Source: Planctomycetota bacterium (GTDB taxonomy: Bacteria; Planctomycetota; PLA2; JAEUHO01). From it: 60,941 nt of DNA. Below the pieces are notes generated by a model. It searched no databases, had not been told where the DNA came from, and was given only the letters and a program-made list of their open reading frames with translations. This document shows, in pieces, positions 41,901 through 50,024 of the stretch; position 1 is the first letter of the stretch, and each line of letters opens with the position of its first letter. The position numbers and the translations under genes were made by a program. Location: the NCBI GenBank assembly GCA_020631815.1, contig JACKGW010000015.1, positions 1-60,941 of the forward strand, in the 5' to 3' direction.

Positions 41901-42515
41901 CTGCGGGTTGGAGATCAGCAGCTCTTCGGCGTACACAGTGCCACCCGCCGCGGCGTCCACGAGGACGACACCGGCGCCGTTGGTTTCGACCGCGTCGATG
42001 GCGCCCTGGAGGGTGTCGAACGGTGTCGTCGGGTCGCCCAGAACGCCCGCCCCTGCGGCGGTGCTGCTCACGAAGGCGACGGCGCCCGACGCGACGGGCG
42101 TGCAGCCCAGCTCGGTCGTGTTGGCGTCCTCGTTGCCGCTGGCGTCGAGCGAGCGCACCACGAACCAGGCGCGCGTCCCGACCGCCACGAGCGGCGACAT
42201 GGCCGAGGTCACGACGACCGAGGTCGCCGACGTCGTGGTCACGGGGCTGGCGAAGCTCTGCCCGCCCGAAGAGGAGGCCACGTAGACGCGGTAGGTCACG
42301 CCCAGGGGGTTCTCGAGGTCCTCGGCCGCGTCCCAGTCCAGGCGCACCGAGGCGCCGCCCGCGGTCGCGATCGAGCGCAAGCCGCCGAAGCGGGGCGCCG
42401 CGGCGTCGGTCGTCCCGCCGCCACCGCCACCTCCTCCGCCCCCGCCGCCGCCACCACAGGCAGTGAGCAGGGCGGTCGAGACCGCAACGAGCAGGAACCG
42501 GGTCCATCGCGACAT
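38946..42515 (-). CDS. Giant lipoprotein with right-handed beta-helix, Ig-like and PPC domains
   Basis: 1189 residues from ATG 42515 (GGAGG 5 bp upstream; earlier starts add only basic low-complexity sequence). Lipobox LLTAC near residue 20 is followed by 14 glycines. Residues 40-140 resemble a fibronectin type III module (VRLDWDAAEDLENPLGVTYRVYV in part: LDWDAAEDLENPLG). From ~170 to 950 there are repeated short beta strands with asparagine-rich turns (VVLVDAAAGGTVYAEEL, LRLVGNQIIDAGERA, LRIQNNEVRYRDD, FVARGNVVTGGTSS), a parallel beta-helix of the pectate-lyase type. Then a Big_5-like Ig domain (LRFGFNQPVDASTVAANL) and a terminal PPC-like domain (DVDVFAIDLVAGQRL). Surface-displayed, function unknown. 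Downstream of the kinase and sigma genes. Confidence 0.85.
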   Translation of the reverse strand: MSRWTRFLLVAVSTALLTACGGGGGGGGGGGGGGTTDAAAPRFGGLRSIATAGGASVRLDWDAAEDLENPLGVTYRVYVASSSGGQSFASPVTTTSATSVVVTSAMSPLVAVGTRAWFVVRSLDASGNEDANTTELGCTPVASGAVAFVSSTAAGAGVLGDPTTPFDTLQGAIDAVETNGAGVVLVDAAAGGTVYAEELLISNPQAQIALYGGFARFSTLPVGPTAAQILASRDLAGRETGLSGSNAPLVDDDLIHLVNDLTTTDIDGFTFRDLFVGSTALTGTLHFTLGDHRVTGTGTLFNSEVTTGNVLIDAASGIAMDVDTIRSATELTLETPWTGPTTDGAGAIRAGGILEAIGAENAVLQVSGCRFLSGTLLDLDTTLNTVESRLRLVGNQIIDAGERAANLDGGCAELRIQNNEVRYRDDPMVIGTVYVPVNGALDILISDNITTDADGFIDLTFDAADVNNGGDLTMLAERNECRYGDDEVFRMTFAARVGAGGSSTTEIRDNLLMGCGAEALVFTGNEMAAAAHAGVDCTVYVHDNVMFSLDSEALDITLAPSAGQLAEVRCEDNWFGPLEDEPMYIQDSYGSQVGAHDEGTYKFVARGNVVTGGTSSMIYADLAAPPGGWMDMQISDSVLRHPDDYGVELDLGAESGTGAMAYNFPTSLYTFTVYNCDIQGGGDYEGVYFTDSRGNATTSTAFGWFGHSMFQADGDNSDGGQYLNFGSGREAHVLTERCVGMGAGQDDNEVGFQLDPSPTAMPSSFVWRNNIATSSFGGGFQQDADGPLAQWINNTAAFTGSEDGDHGGFSSDEGGFATGDNQCFVLNCIASHSGGQDVDYRSGMITAWSMVRDAISPLGFANLAGDPAYAKSFTDLDPYLPTTDFADLFTLSASSPAVDAGHPASRFNDPDGTRNDMGAFGGPGAGLVGPGAFGTTAPLACAGISPSVDLCSGALFVPNNQVLRFGFNQPVDASTVAANLLIDNAGIPVPGAFTTEAGGRVVVFEPFSILNPTSGQIVNVRILTGLTATSGATPAYVERCRFAVEDALTIEAEPNDDGVAGVSAPDILAAQVLPVLAGSRAYDVGALMGSPDDVDVFAIDLVAGQRLMATCGQNRLGGSSDQLQIVITDASGRVVRAGRRASFDGGAGNGDPYVDWIATASGTWYLVVDHGSGTGIIPYRLQAVVDPLD

Positions 42516-42664
42516 GGGAGGCCTCCAAGGGGGCACCGGCAGCCGGGCCCAGTGGGAGTGGCGTGCTCCATCGCGCTCGCGCCGAAGAATGTGTCGAGGC
42601 GCAGGCCCTAAGTCCCTCGTAGCCCGTTTATCCGGGCCGGGCGGGTCGAGGGTTCCCCGCTTGG

Positions 42665-43231
42665 CTACGCGATTTGGCGCGCCGCCAACCAAGCCCGGGC
42701 CGTGAGCCAGTCCGCGCGGGCGGTGCTCTCGGCGACGTCCAGGGCCTCGGCGACCTCCGCGTTGGACATCCCCGCGAACAGCCGCATCTCCACGACGGCC
42801 ACGCGGCGCGCCCCGAGCTGGTGGAGCTCGCCCAGGGCGTCGTCCAGGTCCAGCAAGTCCAGGGCTCGCGAGCTGCCGTCGGTTCCGACATCGGAGAGCG
42901 TCACGCGCTCCCAGCCTTCGCCGCGCTTCTGGCGCTTGCGGCTACGCGCGTGATCCACGAGCACCCGTCGCATCGCGCGCGCTGCGAGGCCCAGGAACAC
43001 GATGCGGCTGGGGTGCCCAAGGCTCGTGGCCTGGGCCAAACGCATCCACGCCTCGTGCGCGACGGCCGTCGGCTGCAACGTGTGGGCATGGGCCTCGCGA
43101 CGCATGAGGCGCTCGGCGATGACGCGCATCTCCTCGTAGATCAGCGGGTCGAGTCGCGGGTCCGTGCGGACGCCGCGCGTCTCCATGTCGTGGAGCAGGG
43201 CGGCCAGGGGGGGCGCCGGCGACTCGGGCAT
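42665..43231 (-). CDS. ECF-like sigma factor (planctomycete/verrucomicrobial type)
   Basis: 188 residues from ATG 43231. The core has LQPTAVAHEAWMRLAQA, RIVFLGLAARAMRRVLVDHARSRKRQKRG and the C-terminal HTH GMSNAEVAEALDVAESTARADWLTARAWL, the region 4.2 that reads -35 promoter elements. This sequence style matches the ECF-like sigma-70 subgroup known from Rhodopirellula and Verrucomicrobium (TIGR02999-type). Such sigmas are commonly encoded next to Ser/Thr kinases and may be switched by phosphorylation instead of an anti-sigma factor. Here the kinase gene ends 10 bp upstream, so the two are co-transcribed. The next gene downstream is the giant beta-helix lipoprotein, a possible target. Confidence 0.9.
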   Translation of the reverse strand: MPESPAPPLAALLHDMETRGVRTDPRLDPLIYEEMRVIAERLMRREAHAHTLQPTAVAHEAWMRLAQATSLGHPSRIVFLGLAARAMRRVLVDHARSRKRQKRGEGWERVTLSDVGTDGSSRALDLLDLDDALGELHQLGARRVAVVEMRLFAGMSNAEVAEALDVAESTARADWLTARAWLAARQIA

Positions 43232-43241
43232 TGGCGCGAGG

Positions 43242-46200
43242 CTACCGGGGGGGGAGCGGGGCCTCCCCTTCGGAGGGCGGCGCCGCCCGGTCACAGGCGT
43301 ACCGCTCGGCACCCAGCAGGGCGCGCGCGGCCTGCCGCGCCTCGGGGCCCACGGCGGGTTCGGCCTCCAGGGCCAAGGCGGACCGGGCGAGGTCGCCGCC
43401 CGCATCCCGCTCGAGACGGGAGACCAAGGGCAGGAGACGGTCGCGCTCCTCGAGAGCCTGCCGCATGCGCTGGGCACGCCCCGCCCGCCCCAGCAGGGGC
43501 CACAGCCGGACGGTCCCGTCACCGGATCCCGACGCCAAGCACGTTCCATCGGGGGCGACCGCCATGGCGATCACGTAGCCCGTGTGTCCCTCGAGCGAAC
43601 CGATCCGCTGACGGAAGGCCACATCCCAGATCTCGATCACGCCGCCGCGCAGGCCAACCAGCAGGCGCTGCCCGCCGTCCACGAAGCGCACTGCGAGCAC
43701 CTCGGACAGCTCCTCCTGCTCCCAGACCAACTGGCCGTCCGATGCCTGGAACACGGAGAACGAGTCGACTGCGCGCTGGCCCTTGCCGCTCTGGAGCTCG
43801 CGCGACGGAACCGCGACGAGGCCATCGACCACGTCGCTGCCGAACACGACCGACACACGCTCGCGCACGGTCGGGTCGAAGGCCGCCGGAGACAGGGTGG
43901 GCCCGCCCACCATGCGCAGCGCACGACCCTGGGGAACCGGGTCCACGGGGGGGGCGTGCGCGGCGATCTTGCCGTTCACCTCCCACCGGACGCGGCCGTC
44001 GTCGTCCACGCCCAGCGCGGTCGCGGGTGCGATCGACTCGGCATGCGTGCTCGTGGCCCACGCGTCGAGAACGCGGTACCGACCCGAGCGGCCCTGGAGC
44101 AGCAGCAGCTCACCTCCCGGGCTCCACGCGAGGGCGAGAGGAACGCGGTCGTCCGTGGACGCATCGGGCCACGCGGACCAGCGTCGGACGCGACGACCGT
44201 CCCACGTGTCCCACACCACGAGCGTGCCGTCCCACGACGCGGTGGCCAGCCATCGCCCCTCAGGGTGCCAAGCCACCGCGTAGACGTAGTCGGCCCGCGC
44301 GGCGCCGTTCGTGTCGATCAGCACCTCGGGGCAGCAGGTGCCCAGGTCGAACACCTGGACCCCGCGTCCGCCGGCTCGGACCAACCTTCCGTCATCGCGG
44401 ATCACGGCGTTCCAACCACCCGAGGCGCGCACGTCGAAGAGGCGGTCGACTTCCGCGCCGCTCGCGAGATCGTTCACCACCACGGCGCCGGAGGTTCGAC
44501 ACGTGACGAGGCGCGTGCCCGCCGCTGCCAAGACCACGCCGCCCGGCATGGGAACGCGATCCTTGGGGTCGCCCAGGAGTACGTAGCGCAACGTGGGCCC
44601 CTCGAGATCCCACACCTCCTGTTCGAGCACGCCACGCACGAGGGTCAGCGGAGCATGCAGGACGGCCATGGCCTGCGGCGCCGAGCGTCCCGTGAAGACC
44701 GGCAGGTCGAGGCGGCGTCCGCCGACGAGGTCAGCCAGGTGCAGGCTCGTGTCGGGCTCCGTCCAGGCGAACCAGCGAGACGCGAGGAAGGCCCGATGCG
44801 TGCCTGGCGCAGGACGGTCGGGACCCACGCGGGACCAGCTCGCCGGTGGTTCGCCCGTGCCTGCCTCGAGCACGCGGCGCACCCGCGCCTCGGAGGGCCA
44901 CGCCAACAGCTCACGCCGGGCCGGCTCGTCGAGGTCCGAGGCCTCGACAACGCGGCCCGCCTTCGTGTCGACGCACGTGAAGCCGAGCTCGCGGCGCGGA
45001 ACGAACAGCCATCGACTCTCGGCGTCAAACGCGAGCCCCTCGGCCCCATCGTGGGCCTCGGCGAGCGCGACGCTCCGCACGACCGCCGTGTCCACGTCGA
45101 GCAGCTCGACTGTCAGCGGGTTGCGAAGCCGTGCCGCCAGCCGCCCCGTGGGCGCCACGACCCACGGCTCGCCCTCCTCGCTCGGTAGCGACAGAACGCG
45201 TTCCGCGTCGTGTAGCCGCGCGCCCACAAGACGCGAGGCGATGTCGTCGCGCGGACCTTGCAGGTCATTCCACATGGCGGCCGCGCGCACGAGCTCGCCC
45301 GACTGCACCGCGTGCAACGCGGCCTCCGTCTCGGCAGCGTGGTGCCTTGCCTGCGCACGCCGTCCGGCATCCAGGGCCACGACCAGCGCGCCTTCCGCTC
45401 GCGAGCGCTCGTGCAGGGCCGTGACGAGCCCGCCGATCAGGAACACGAGCGCCAAGGCCGCCAAGCCGACCGCGAGGCGGTGACGACGCACGAAGCGCCG
45501 TGCGCGGTACACGCGCGACGGCGGGCGTGCTTCGACCGTCTCGCCGGCCCGGTAGCGCGCCAAGTCCTCGGCGAACGCAGCCACGCTCGCGTACCGCCGC
45601 TCGGGCTCGTGCGCCAGGGCCTTCTCGAACACCGCCGCGACATCACGAGGGATCGTCGGATCGATCGTGCGCGGCGACGGCACCGAGCGCGTGAGCAGCG
45701 TCGAGAGCGCAGCCGCGACGGGCCGGTTGCGCAGGTCGTGGGGGGGATGCCCGACGAGCAGCTCGTAGCCGACGGCCGCGAGCCCGTACTGATCGGTTCG
45801 CGTATCCAGCAGCGCACCGTCGCCGCGGGCTTGCTCGGGCGCCATGTAGTCGAGCGTGCCGAGGAACAGGCCCGTCGCGGTGAGCCCCTTCTCACCGCCC
45901 ACCTCACGCGCGATCCCGAAGTCGAGGAGCCGCGGCGCGCCGCGCTCGTCCACGAGGATGTTGCCGGGCTTGATGTCGCGGTGGAGCACGCCGTGTTCGT
46001 GGGCGTGCGTGAGCGGTTCGGCGGCAGCGATCACCAAGTCCACGCACGCGTCCAGGTTCAAGCCATGCTGGCGTGCGTACGTCGTGATCGGCGCCCCGTC
46101 GATCAGCTCCATGGCGATCCACGGGGTGGGCCCCAGCGAGGTCTCGGCCCGCCCCATGGCATGCACGTGGGCGATGCCCGGATGACGGAGCCGTCCGAGC

Positions 46201-46652
46201 ACTTGGCCCTCCAGCTCGAAGCGGGCGAGCGCCTCGGGCGTCAGCAGGTCCATCCGCACGACCTTGAGGGCCACTCGCCGCCGCGGCGTGTCCTGCTCGG
46301 CCTCGTACACCATGCCCATGCCGCCGCGCGCGATGCGCCGCACGATCCGGTAGGGGCCGATCGACGTGGGTGCGCCCTCCTCCTCCGGCAGCACGAAGTC
46401 GCGCGCGGCGGCGCGCAAGCCGGCTTCGGCACGCCCGACCATTTCGTCGCCGGGCCGCCGGGTCTCCTCATCCGCGTGCCCCTGCAGGAGGCGCGCGAGC
46501 TCGTCGGCCAGGTCCGGGTCGTCCGGGAAGCGCGCGGCGGCCGTGGCTTGTGGTGCGTCGCCGTTCCAGCCGCCGTCCACCAGCTCCATGAAGGCATCCG
46601 CCACGCGCTGGAAGCGATCGGGATCCAGGGGCGGACGTGTGGCCGAGCTCAT
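43242..46652 (-). CDS. Transmembrane Ser/Thr protein kinase with WD40-like repeats
   Basis: 1136 residues. Residues 1-95 form an N-terminal helical part. The kinase domain (about 101-370) has the glycine loop ARGGMGMVY (108-116), the ATP lysine in VALKVV (Lys130), HRDIKPGN (224-231), DFG (244-246) and YMAPEQARG. A transmembrane helix lies at 394-412. The extracytoplasmic or C-terminal part (~440-1060) is built of WD40-like beta-propeller blades (for example GRWLATASWDGTLVVWDTWDGRRV and FDVRASGGWNAVIRDDGRLVR in part) that probably sense ligands or bind partners. The tail has a short coiled coil. It is transcribed with the sigma factor gene 10 bp downstream and is divergent from the AHSA1-like gene. 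Confidence 0.93.
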   Translation of the reverse strand: MSSATRPPLDPDRFQRVADAFMELVDGGWNGDAPQATAAARFPDDPDLADELARLLQGHADEETRRPGDEMVGRAEAGLRAAARDFVLPEEEGAPTSIGPYRIVRRIARGGMGMVYEAEQDTPRRRVALKVVRMDLLTPEALARFELEGQVLGRLRHPGIAHVHAMGRAETSLGPTPWIAMELIDGAPITTYARQHGLNLDACVDLVIAAAEPLTHAHEHGVLHRDIKPGNILVDERGAPRLLDFGIAREVGGEKGLTATGLFLGTLDYMAPEQARGDGALLDTRTDQYGLAAVGYELLVGHPPHDLRNRPVAAALSTLLTRSVPSPRTIDPTIPRDVAAVFEKALAHEPERRYASVAAFAEDLARYRAGETVEARPPSRVYRARRFVRRHRLAVGLAALALVFLIGGLVTALHERSRAEGALVVALDAGRRAQARHHAAETEAALHAVQSGELVRAAAMWNDLQGPRDDIASRLVGARLHDAERVLSLPSEEGEPWVVAPTGRLAARLRNPLTVELLDVDTAVVRSVALAEAHDGAEGLAFDAESRWLFVPRRELGFTCVDTKAGRVVEASDLDEPARRELLAWPSEARVRRVLEAGTGEPPASWSRVGPDRPAPGTHRAFLASRWFAWTEPDTSLHLADLVGGRRLDLPVFTGRSAPQAMAVLHAPLTLVRGVLEQEVWDLEGPTLRYVLLGDPKDRVPMPGGVVLAAAGTRLVTCRTSGAVVVNDLASGAEVDRLFDVRASGGWNAVIRDDGRLVRAGGRGVQVFDLGTCCPEVLIDTNGAARADYVYAVAWHPEGRWLATASWDGTLVVWDTWDGRRVRRWSAWPDASTDDRVPLALAWSPGGELLLLQGRSGRYRVLDAWATSTHAESIAPATALGVDDDGRVRWEVNGKIAAHAPPVDPVPQGRALRMVGGPTLSPAAFDPTVRERVSVVFGSDVVDGLVAVPSRELQSGKGQRAVDSFSVFQASDGQLVWEQEELSEVLAVRFVDGGQRLLVGLRGGVIEIWDVAFRQRIGSLEGHTGYVIAMAVAPDGTCLASGSGDGTVRLWPLLGRAGRAQRMRQALEERDRLLPLVSRLERDAGGDLARSALALEAEPAVGPEARQAARALLGAERYACDRAAPPSEGEAPLPPR

Positions 46653-46789
46653 GGCCGCGGCATCCTACGGCGTACCACGCTCCAGAGGTCGAGGTGCTCC
46701 ACGTGACTTGCCAACCTCGGGCCACACGAAGGCACGGGGGACGGTGATTGCGACTACCCTCTCGCGTCCGTCATCCGAGGAGCTCACCC

Positions 46790-47251
46790 ATGTCCGCCGA
46801 GGGTTCGCACACGATCCGTCTGCACCGCGTGTTCCGCGCCCCGCCCGAGCGCGTCTACAAGGCGTTCCTCGACCCCGACGCGCTCGTCAAGTGGATGGCG
46901 CCACACGGCTTCACGGCGCGTGTCCTCTCGATGGACGCCCGCGAAGGGGGCAGCTACCGCATGACCTTCACGAACTTCGGGACGGGGGGCCAGCACAGCT
47001 TCGGCGGCACCTACCTCGAGCTCGTGCCTGGCAAGCGCCTTCGCTACAACGACCGCTTCGACGATCCGGCCATGCCGGGCGAGATGGAAGTCACCGTGGA
47101 CTTGGTCGAGGCACCTCCGGGTACCGAGGTCACGATCGTCCAGGCCGGCATCCCGGCCATGATCCCGCCGACCCTGTGCGTGGCCGGGTGGCAGGAGTCC
47201 CTGGCGCTGCTTGCCCACGTCGTGGAGCCCGAGATCCCCGACGGCGCCTGA
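46790..47251 (+). CDS. AHSA1/SRPBCC-family protein
   Basis: 153 residues from ATG 46790, with GAGGAG about 7 bp upstream. The START/Bet v1-like fold is recognised by RVFRAPPERVYKAFLDPDALVKWM at the N-terminus (shown partly: FRAPPERVYKAFLDP), EGGSYRMTF in the middle, GGTYLELVPGKRLRYN, and the C-terminal AGWQESLALLAHVVE helix. AHSA1-like bacterial proteins often bind hydrophobic ligands; function here is unknown. Cytosolic. Divergent from the kinase gene with 137 bp between starts, and convergent with a hypothetical 7 bp away. Confidence 0.88.
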   Translation: MSAEGSHTIRLHRVFRAPPERVYKAFLDPDALVKWMAPHGFTARVLSMDAREGGSYRMTFTNFGTGGQHSFGGTYLELVPGKRLRYNDRFDDPAMPGEMEVTVDLVEAPPGTEVTIVQAGIPAMIPPTLCVAGWQESLALLAHVVEPEIPDGA

Positions 47252-47258
47252 GCGCCCC

Positions 47259-47735
47259 TCAGTCCAAGAGGAACAGGAGGTGCGTGGCCGCGCCGTCGCG
47301 CAGCGCGGACACGGCAAAGCCCGACATGGCCTCGCCGTCACCGGTGTGATGGACGAGCAGCTCCGTCACGGCGGGATCGTCGAAGGCGGCGGCCAGCGCT
47401 GCACGACCGGCCTCGGCCTGCTCGTGGTCGTCGATCACCATGGGCACCGCCATGCGCACCTCGCGATCTTCGATGGCGCGTAGCTCGGCGATGAGGTCCC
47501 GCGGGCCCGCTGCCGGACGCTCATGAACGCGCTGCCATCCGCCCGTCCAGGCCTCTGCGCCAAAGCGCTCCCACGCCGGCCCGACGAACGTGCGGTACGT
47601 GGCAAAGGCGGCGTCCTCGAGCGACGCGCCGCTCGGCATGGCCGCGTGGAACACCGCGCTGCCCCAGGCGCCGCTGGACGGCTCCCCATAGATGGACTGG
47701 AGGGTGCTGGCGTAGGCGGGTAGCGCGTCGGGCAT
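47259..47735 (-). CDS. Hypothetical protein, possible intramolecular alpha/beta fold
   Basis: 158 residues from ATG 47735. No signal peptide or membrane segment. The region ending RMAVPMVIDDHEQAEAGRAALAAAFDDPAVTELLVHHTGDGEAMSGFAVSALRDG (quoted only in part: RMAVPMVIDDHEQAE) suggests a small alpha/beta enzyme or ligand-binding fold; a family is not recognised. The C-terminus ends in HLLFLLD. It is 59 bp downstream of the LamG lipoprotein gene on the same strand. Confidence 0.55.
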   Translation of the reverse strand: MPDALPAYASTLQSIYGEPSSGAWGSAVFHAAMPSGASLEDAAFATYRTFVGPAWERFGAEAWTGGWQRVHERPAAGPRDLIAELRAIEDREVRMAVPMVIDDHEQAEAGRAALAAAFDDPAVTELLVHHTGDGEAMSGFAVSALRDGAATHLLFLLD

Positions 47736-47794
47736 GACCGTGTCCTCGGTGTCCACGCCGCCGAGCGGGCGCAGCGCGCGCAGTCTACGCCGGC

Positions 47795-48568
47795 TCAGCT
47801 GACCGGGGCTCCACCGCCAGCCCACGTGGGATCGTCAGCCGCCGCATTTGCATCCGCACCGAGGATCACCGTGTTCCCGTTGCCGGTGCTGTCCGCGCTC
47901 GTCTGCCCGGTGCCTTCCTCGAAGCGCCAGTAGGCGAAGAGACCCGGCTCGCTGCCCGTGAGGATCTGGTGCCGGGTGTCCGCGATCTCGGTCGCCGTGC
48001 GTGCGACGCTCCAGATGCGCACCTCGTCGATCTCGCCCGTGAAGCTGCCCGAATTGGCCCACCGTCCGATGTCGATGAACGGGGGGTTGTTCGCGCCGCC
48101 CGTGTGCGGCGTCGAGTCGACGAGCACGCCGTCCAGGTAGAGCTCGATCGAGGCGCCGTCGAACGACATCGCCAGGTGGTGCCACGTGCCCACGGACAGT
48201 GCGTTGGCACCGGTGAAGGCGCCGTTGCAGCCCGGCACGCAGACGGAGGTGGCCACGCGCCCGGGCGAGTTGTGCGTCAGAGCCAGGTTCCACGCACCGT
48301 CGGCGACGACCATGCCGCCGTAGGAGCTGGGACCGGTCAGGGCATCGGGGCGGACCCAGGCCTCGACCGTGACGACGGGCAGCGAGGGGGGACCCACGAG
48401 TGTGCTCCGCGCGAACTGCTGCACGCCGTCGAAGTGGAGGGAGTACGTCGTTGCGGTCGGCGGCGTCGGGGAGGAGGCGGAGCCGCTGCCGCCGCACGAA
48501 GCGAGCATCAGGATCGAGGCGGCTCCGAAGATGCGGGCGGGGAGGCGGCGGGTGGTGAGGGAGAGCAT
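47795..48568 (-). CDS. LamG-like (concanavalin) domain lipoprotein
   Basis: 257 residues from ATG 48568. Lipobox ILMLASC near residue 24 is followed by Gly/Ser (CGGSGSASS). The rest is one LamG/laminin-G-like jelly-roll domain: YSLHFDGVQQFARST, VTVEAWVRPDAL, WHHLAMSFDGASIELYLDGVLV (partly: HHLAMSFDGASIELYLDGV), GEIDEVRIWSVARTATEI and YWRFEEGTGQ. Such domains bind glycans or peptides outside the cell. No enzyme motif. It follows the hypothetical gene on the minus strand, and its 167-bp upstream spacer faces the SEC-C gene. Confidence 0.8.
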   Translation of the reverse strand: MLSLTTRRLPARIFGAASILMLASCGGSGSASSPTPPTATTYSLHFDGVQQFARSTLVGPPSLPVVTVEAWVRPDALTGPSSYGGMVVADGAWNLALTHNSPGRVATSVCVPGCNGAFTGANALSVGTWHHLAMSFDGASIELYLDGVLVDSTPHTGGANNPPFIDIGRWANSGSFTGEIDEVRIWSVARTATEIADTRHQILTGSEPGLFAYWRFEEGTGQTSADSTGNGNTVILGADANAAADDPTWAGGGAPVS

Positions 48569-48734
48569 GGCAGGGCCCGTGCACGCACGCTGGAGTCGCG
48601 GCCCACCGGGCTGCGTGCAGCTGCTCGGCCGTCCGGCGGGCCGTCGCCGACCCGCATGGCCTTCAAGTGCCAGGGAGAGCCGTGGTCGAACGAGGGGCGC
48701 GCGCCCCGGAAGTCCGGGGGTAGAACCGTGCCCC

Positions 48735-49223
48735 ATGCACGACCACGGCCCCCCGCCTGCCCACATCCGCGAGACGATCGAGCTCTGGGTCTCCGACTTC
48801 CTCGACCGTCCGGTGGCGACGGAGCCGGCGGGTCGCGTGGGTCCGCATGCGGGCGCCGTCCTCGTGGCGTTCCTCGAGGCGGCTTGCCACGGTGACCGCG
48901 AGCCCGCTGACATCGAGGGCCACGAGGTGGGGCACGCGCTGCTCGACCACGTGGCGGGCCTCGAGCTGCCTCAAGCTGCGCACGATGCCGTGCCCACGCT
49001 GGCCGCAGCCTTCCTCCAGGACCTGGAGGACGTGGGCCGCCTCTCCGGCGGTCGAGCGCTGGCGGCGCAGGTCCGGGCGACGGCCCCGGCCTACCGCGAG
49101 CGCGCCGCGCGCGGTGTGCGCGTCGAGCGGCGTGCCGCGCCCAAGGTCGGTCGCAACGACCCGTGCCCCTGCGGCTCCGGCAAGAAGTACAAGAAGTGCT
49201 GCATGGACGTGCTCGGCGGCTGA
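48735..49223 (+). CDS. SEC-C motif protein
   Basis: 162 residues from ATG 48735; earlier in-frame starts are antisense to the lipoprotein gene. The first 130 residues are helical and contain HEVGHALLDHVAG near residue 63, which looks like a metal-binding HExxH-like pattern (HEVGH) but inside an otherwise unknown domain. The last 25 residues are a complete SEC-C zinc motif, GRNDPCPCGSGKKYKKCC, as at the C-terminus of SecA and many small metal-binding proteins. Likely binds zinc and possibly RNA or the translocon. It is 39 bp upstream of the Lgt-like gene (start by SD) or 93 bp from its first ordinary start, in the same direction. Confidence 0.8.
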   Translation: MHDHGPPPAHIRETIELWVSDFLDRPVATEPAGRVGPHAGAVLVAFLEAACHGDREPADIEGHEVGHALLDHVAGLELPQAAHDAVPTLAAAFLQDLEDVGRLSGGRALAAQVRATAPAYRERAARGVRVERRAAPKVGRNDPCPCGSGKKYKKCCMDVLGG

Positions 49224-49316
49224 CCCGCGCACGGTCGAACACGAAGGGAGGGCCGCACGGCGCTGTCGTTCCCCGTCCCGCTGGAGCTCTTCGGCCACCG
49301 TCTGCACCCGCACCCG

Positions 49317-50024
49317 GTGTTCGAGTCGCTGGCCTACGTCACGGCGTTCGCCGTGTACCGCCGTGCGCGCCGCCGCCACGGCGACCCCATCGACGATCGC
49401 GCGCGGCTGTCCGTCCTGGTGGCAGCGGCGATCGGCGGTCTGATCGGCTCCAAGCTGCTGAACCTCCTCGTGGACCCTGCGAGCAGCTGGGCGCATCGCG
49501 CGGAGCTCATGACATGGCTCGGCGGCAAGACGATGGTGGGGGGGCTGCTCGGCGGCGTGCTCGGCGTCGAGCTCTACAAGAAGCTGCGCGGCATCCGCGT
49601 CCGCACGGGCGACCTCTACGCCGTGCCGTTGCTCGTCGGGATCTCGATCGGTCGCATCGGCTGCTTCCTGACGGGCCTGGACGACCTCACGTACGGCAGC
49701 GCGACCTCGTTGCCCTGGGGCATCGACTTCGGGGACGGTGTGCGACGCCATCCCACGCAGCTGTACGAGATCGCCGCCATGGTGCTGCTCGTGGGCTACG
49801 TCACGTTCCGCGCCCGACGGCCGCACGCGAACGGTGACCTGTTCCGCCTGGCCTTCCTGGGCTACCTTGCGTGGCGCCTGCTGGTCGACTTCCTCAAGCC
49901 GGGCCCTCGCTTCCTGGGCCTGGGTGCGATCCAATGGGCCTGCGTGGCGGGGCTGCTCGTGTACGCACGCGAAATCCCGCGGTTGATGGCGCCGCGGCGG
50001 GGGGAAGCCGATGAGCCGGCGTGA
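49317..50024 (+). CDS. Divergent Lgt-like diacylglyceryl transferase family protein
   Basis: 235 residues from GTG 49317, but the first helix and the segment GHRLHPHPVFE extend about 18 residues upstream, so the true start may be CTG 49263 or ACG 49257, just after AGGGAGG (49245-49251); no ATG, GTG or TTG lies in that gap. Six or seven membrane helices. Lgt-type signatures: SIGRIGCFLTGLDD near residue 118, RHPTQLYE near 143 and VDFLKPGPRF near 183. In true Lgt the corresponding RxGCFxxGE and FFRQPD segments carry catalytic residues; here the Glu is replaced by Asp and the RQPD arginine by a lysine. It may transfer a diacylglyceryl group to another acceptor. Overlaps the Tes-like gene by 14 bp. 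Confidence 0.8.
   Translation: MFESLAYVTAFAVYRRARRRHGDPIDDRARLSVLVAAAIGGLIGSKLLNLLVDPASSWAHRAELMTWLGGKTMVGGLLGGVLGVELYKKLRGIRVRTGDLYAVPLLVGISIGRIGCFLTGLDDLTYGSATSLPWGIDFGDGVRRHPTQLYEIAAMVLLVGYVTFRARRPHANGDLFRLAFLGYLAWRLLVDFLKPGPRFLGLGAIQWACVAGLLVYAREIPRLMAPRRGEADEPA

Noticed and set aside
42423..42470. Run of glycine codons after the lipobox of the giant lipoprotein, considered as a phase-variable repeat
   Set aside because: The DNA is a mix of GGC, GGG, GGA and GGT codons, not a homopolymer or short perfect repeat, so slippage that shifts the frame is unlikely.
48900..48960. HEVGH in the SEC-C protein read as a zinc-metalloprotease site
   Set aside because: There is no downstream Glu/His ligand pattern or peptidase fold around it; a chance HExxH in a helical domain is more likely.
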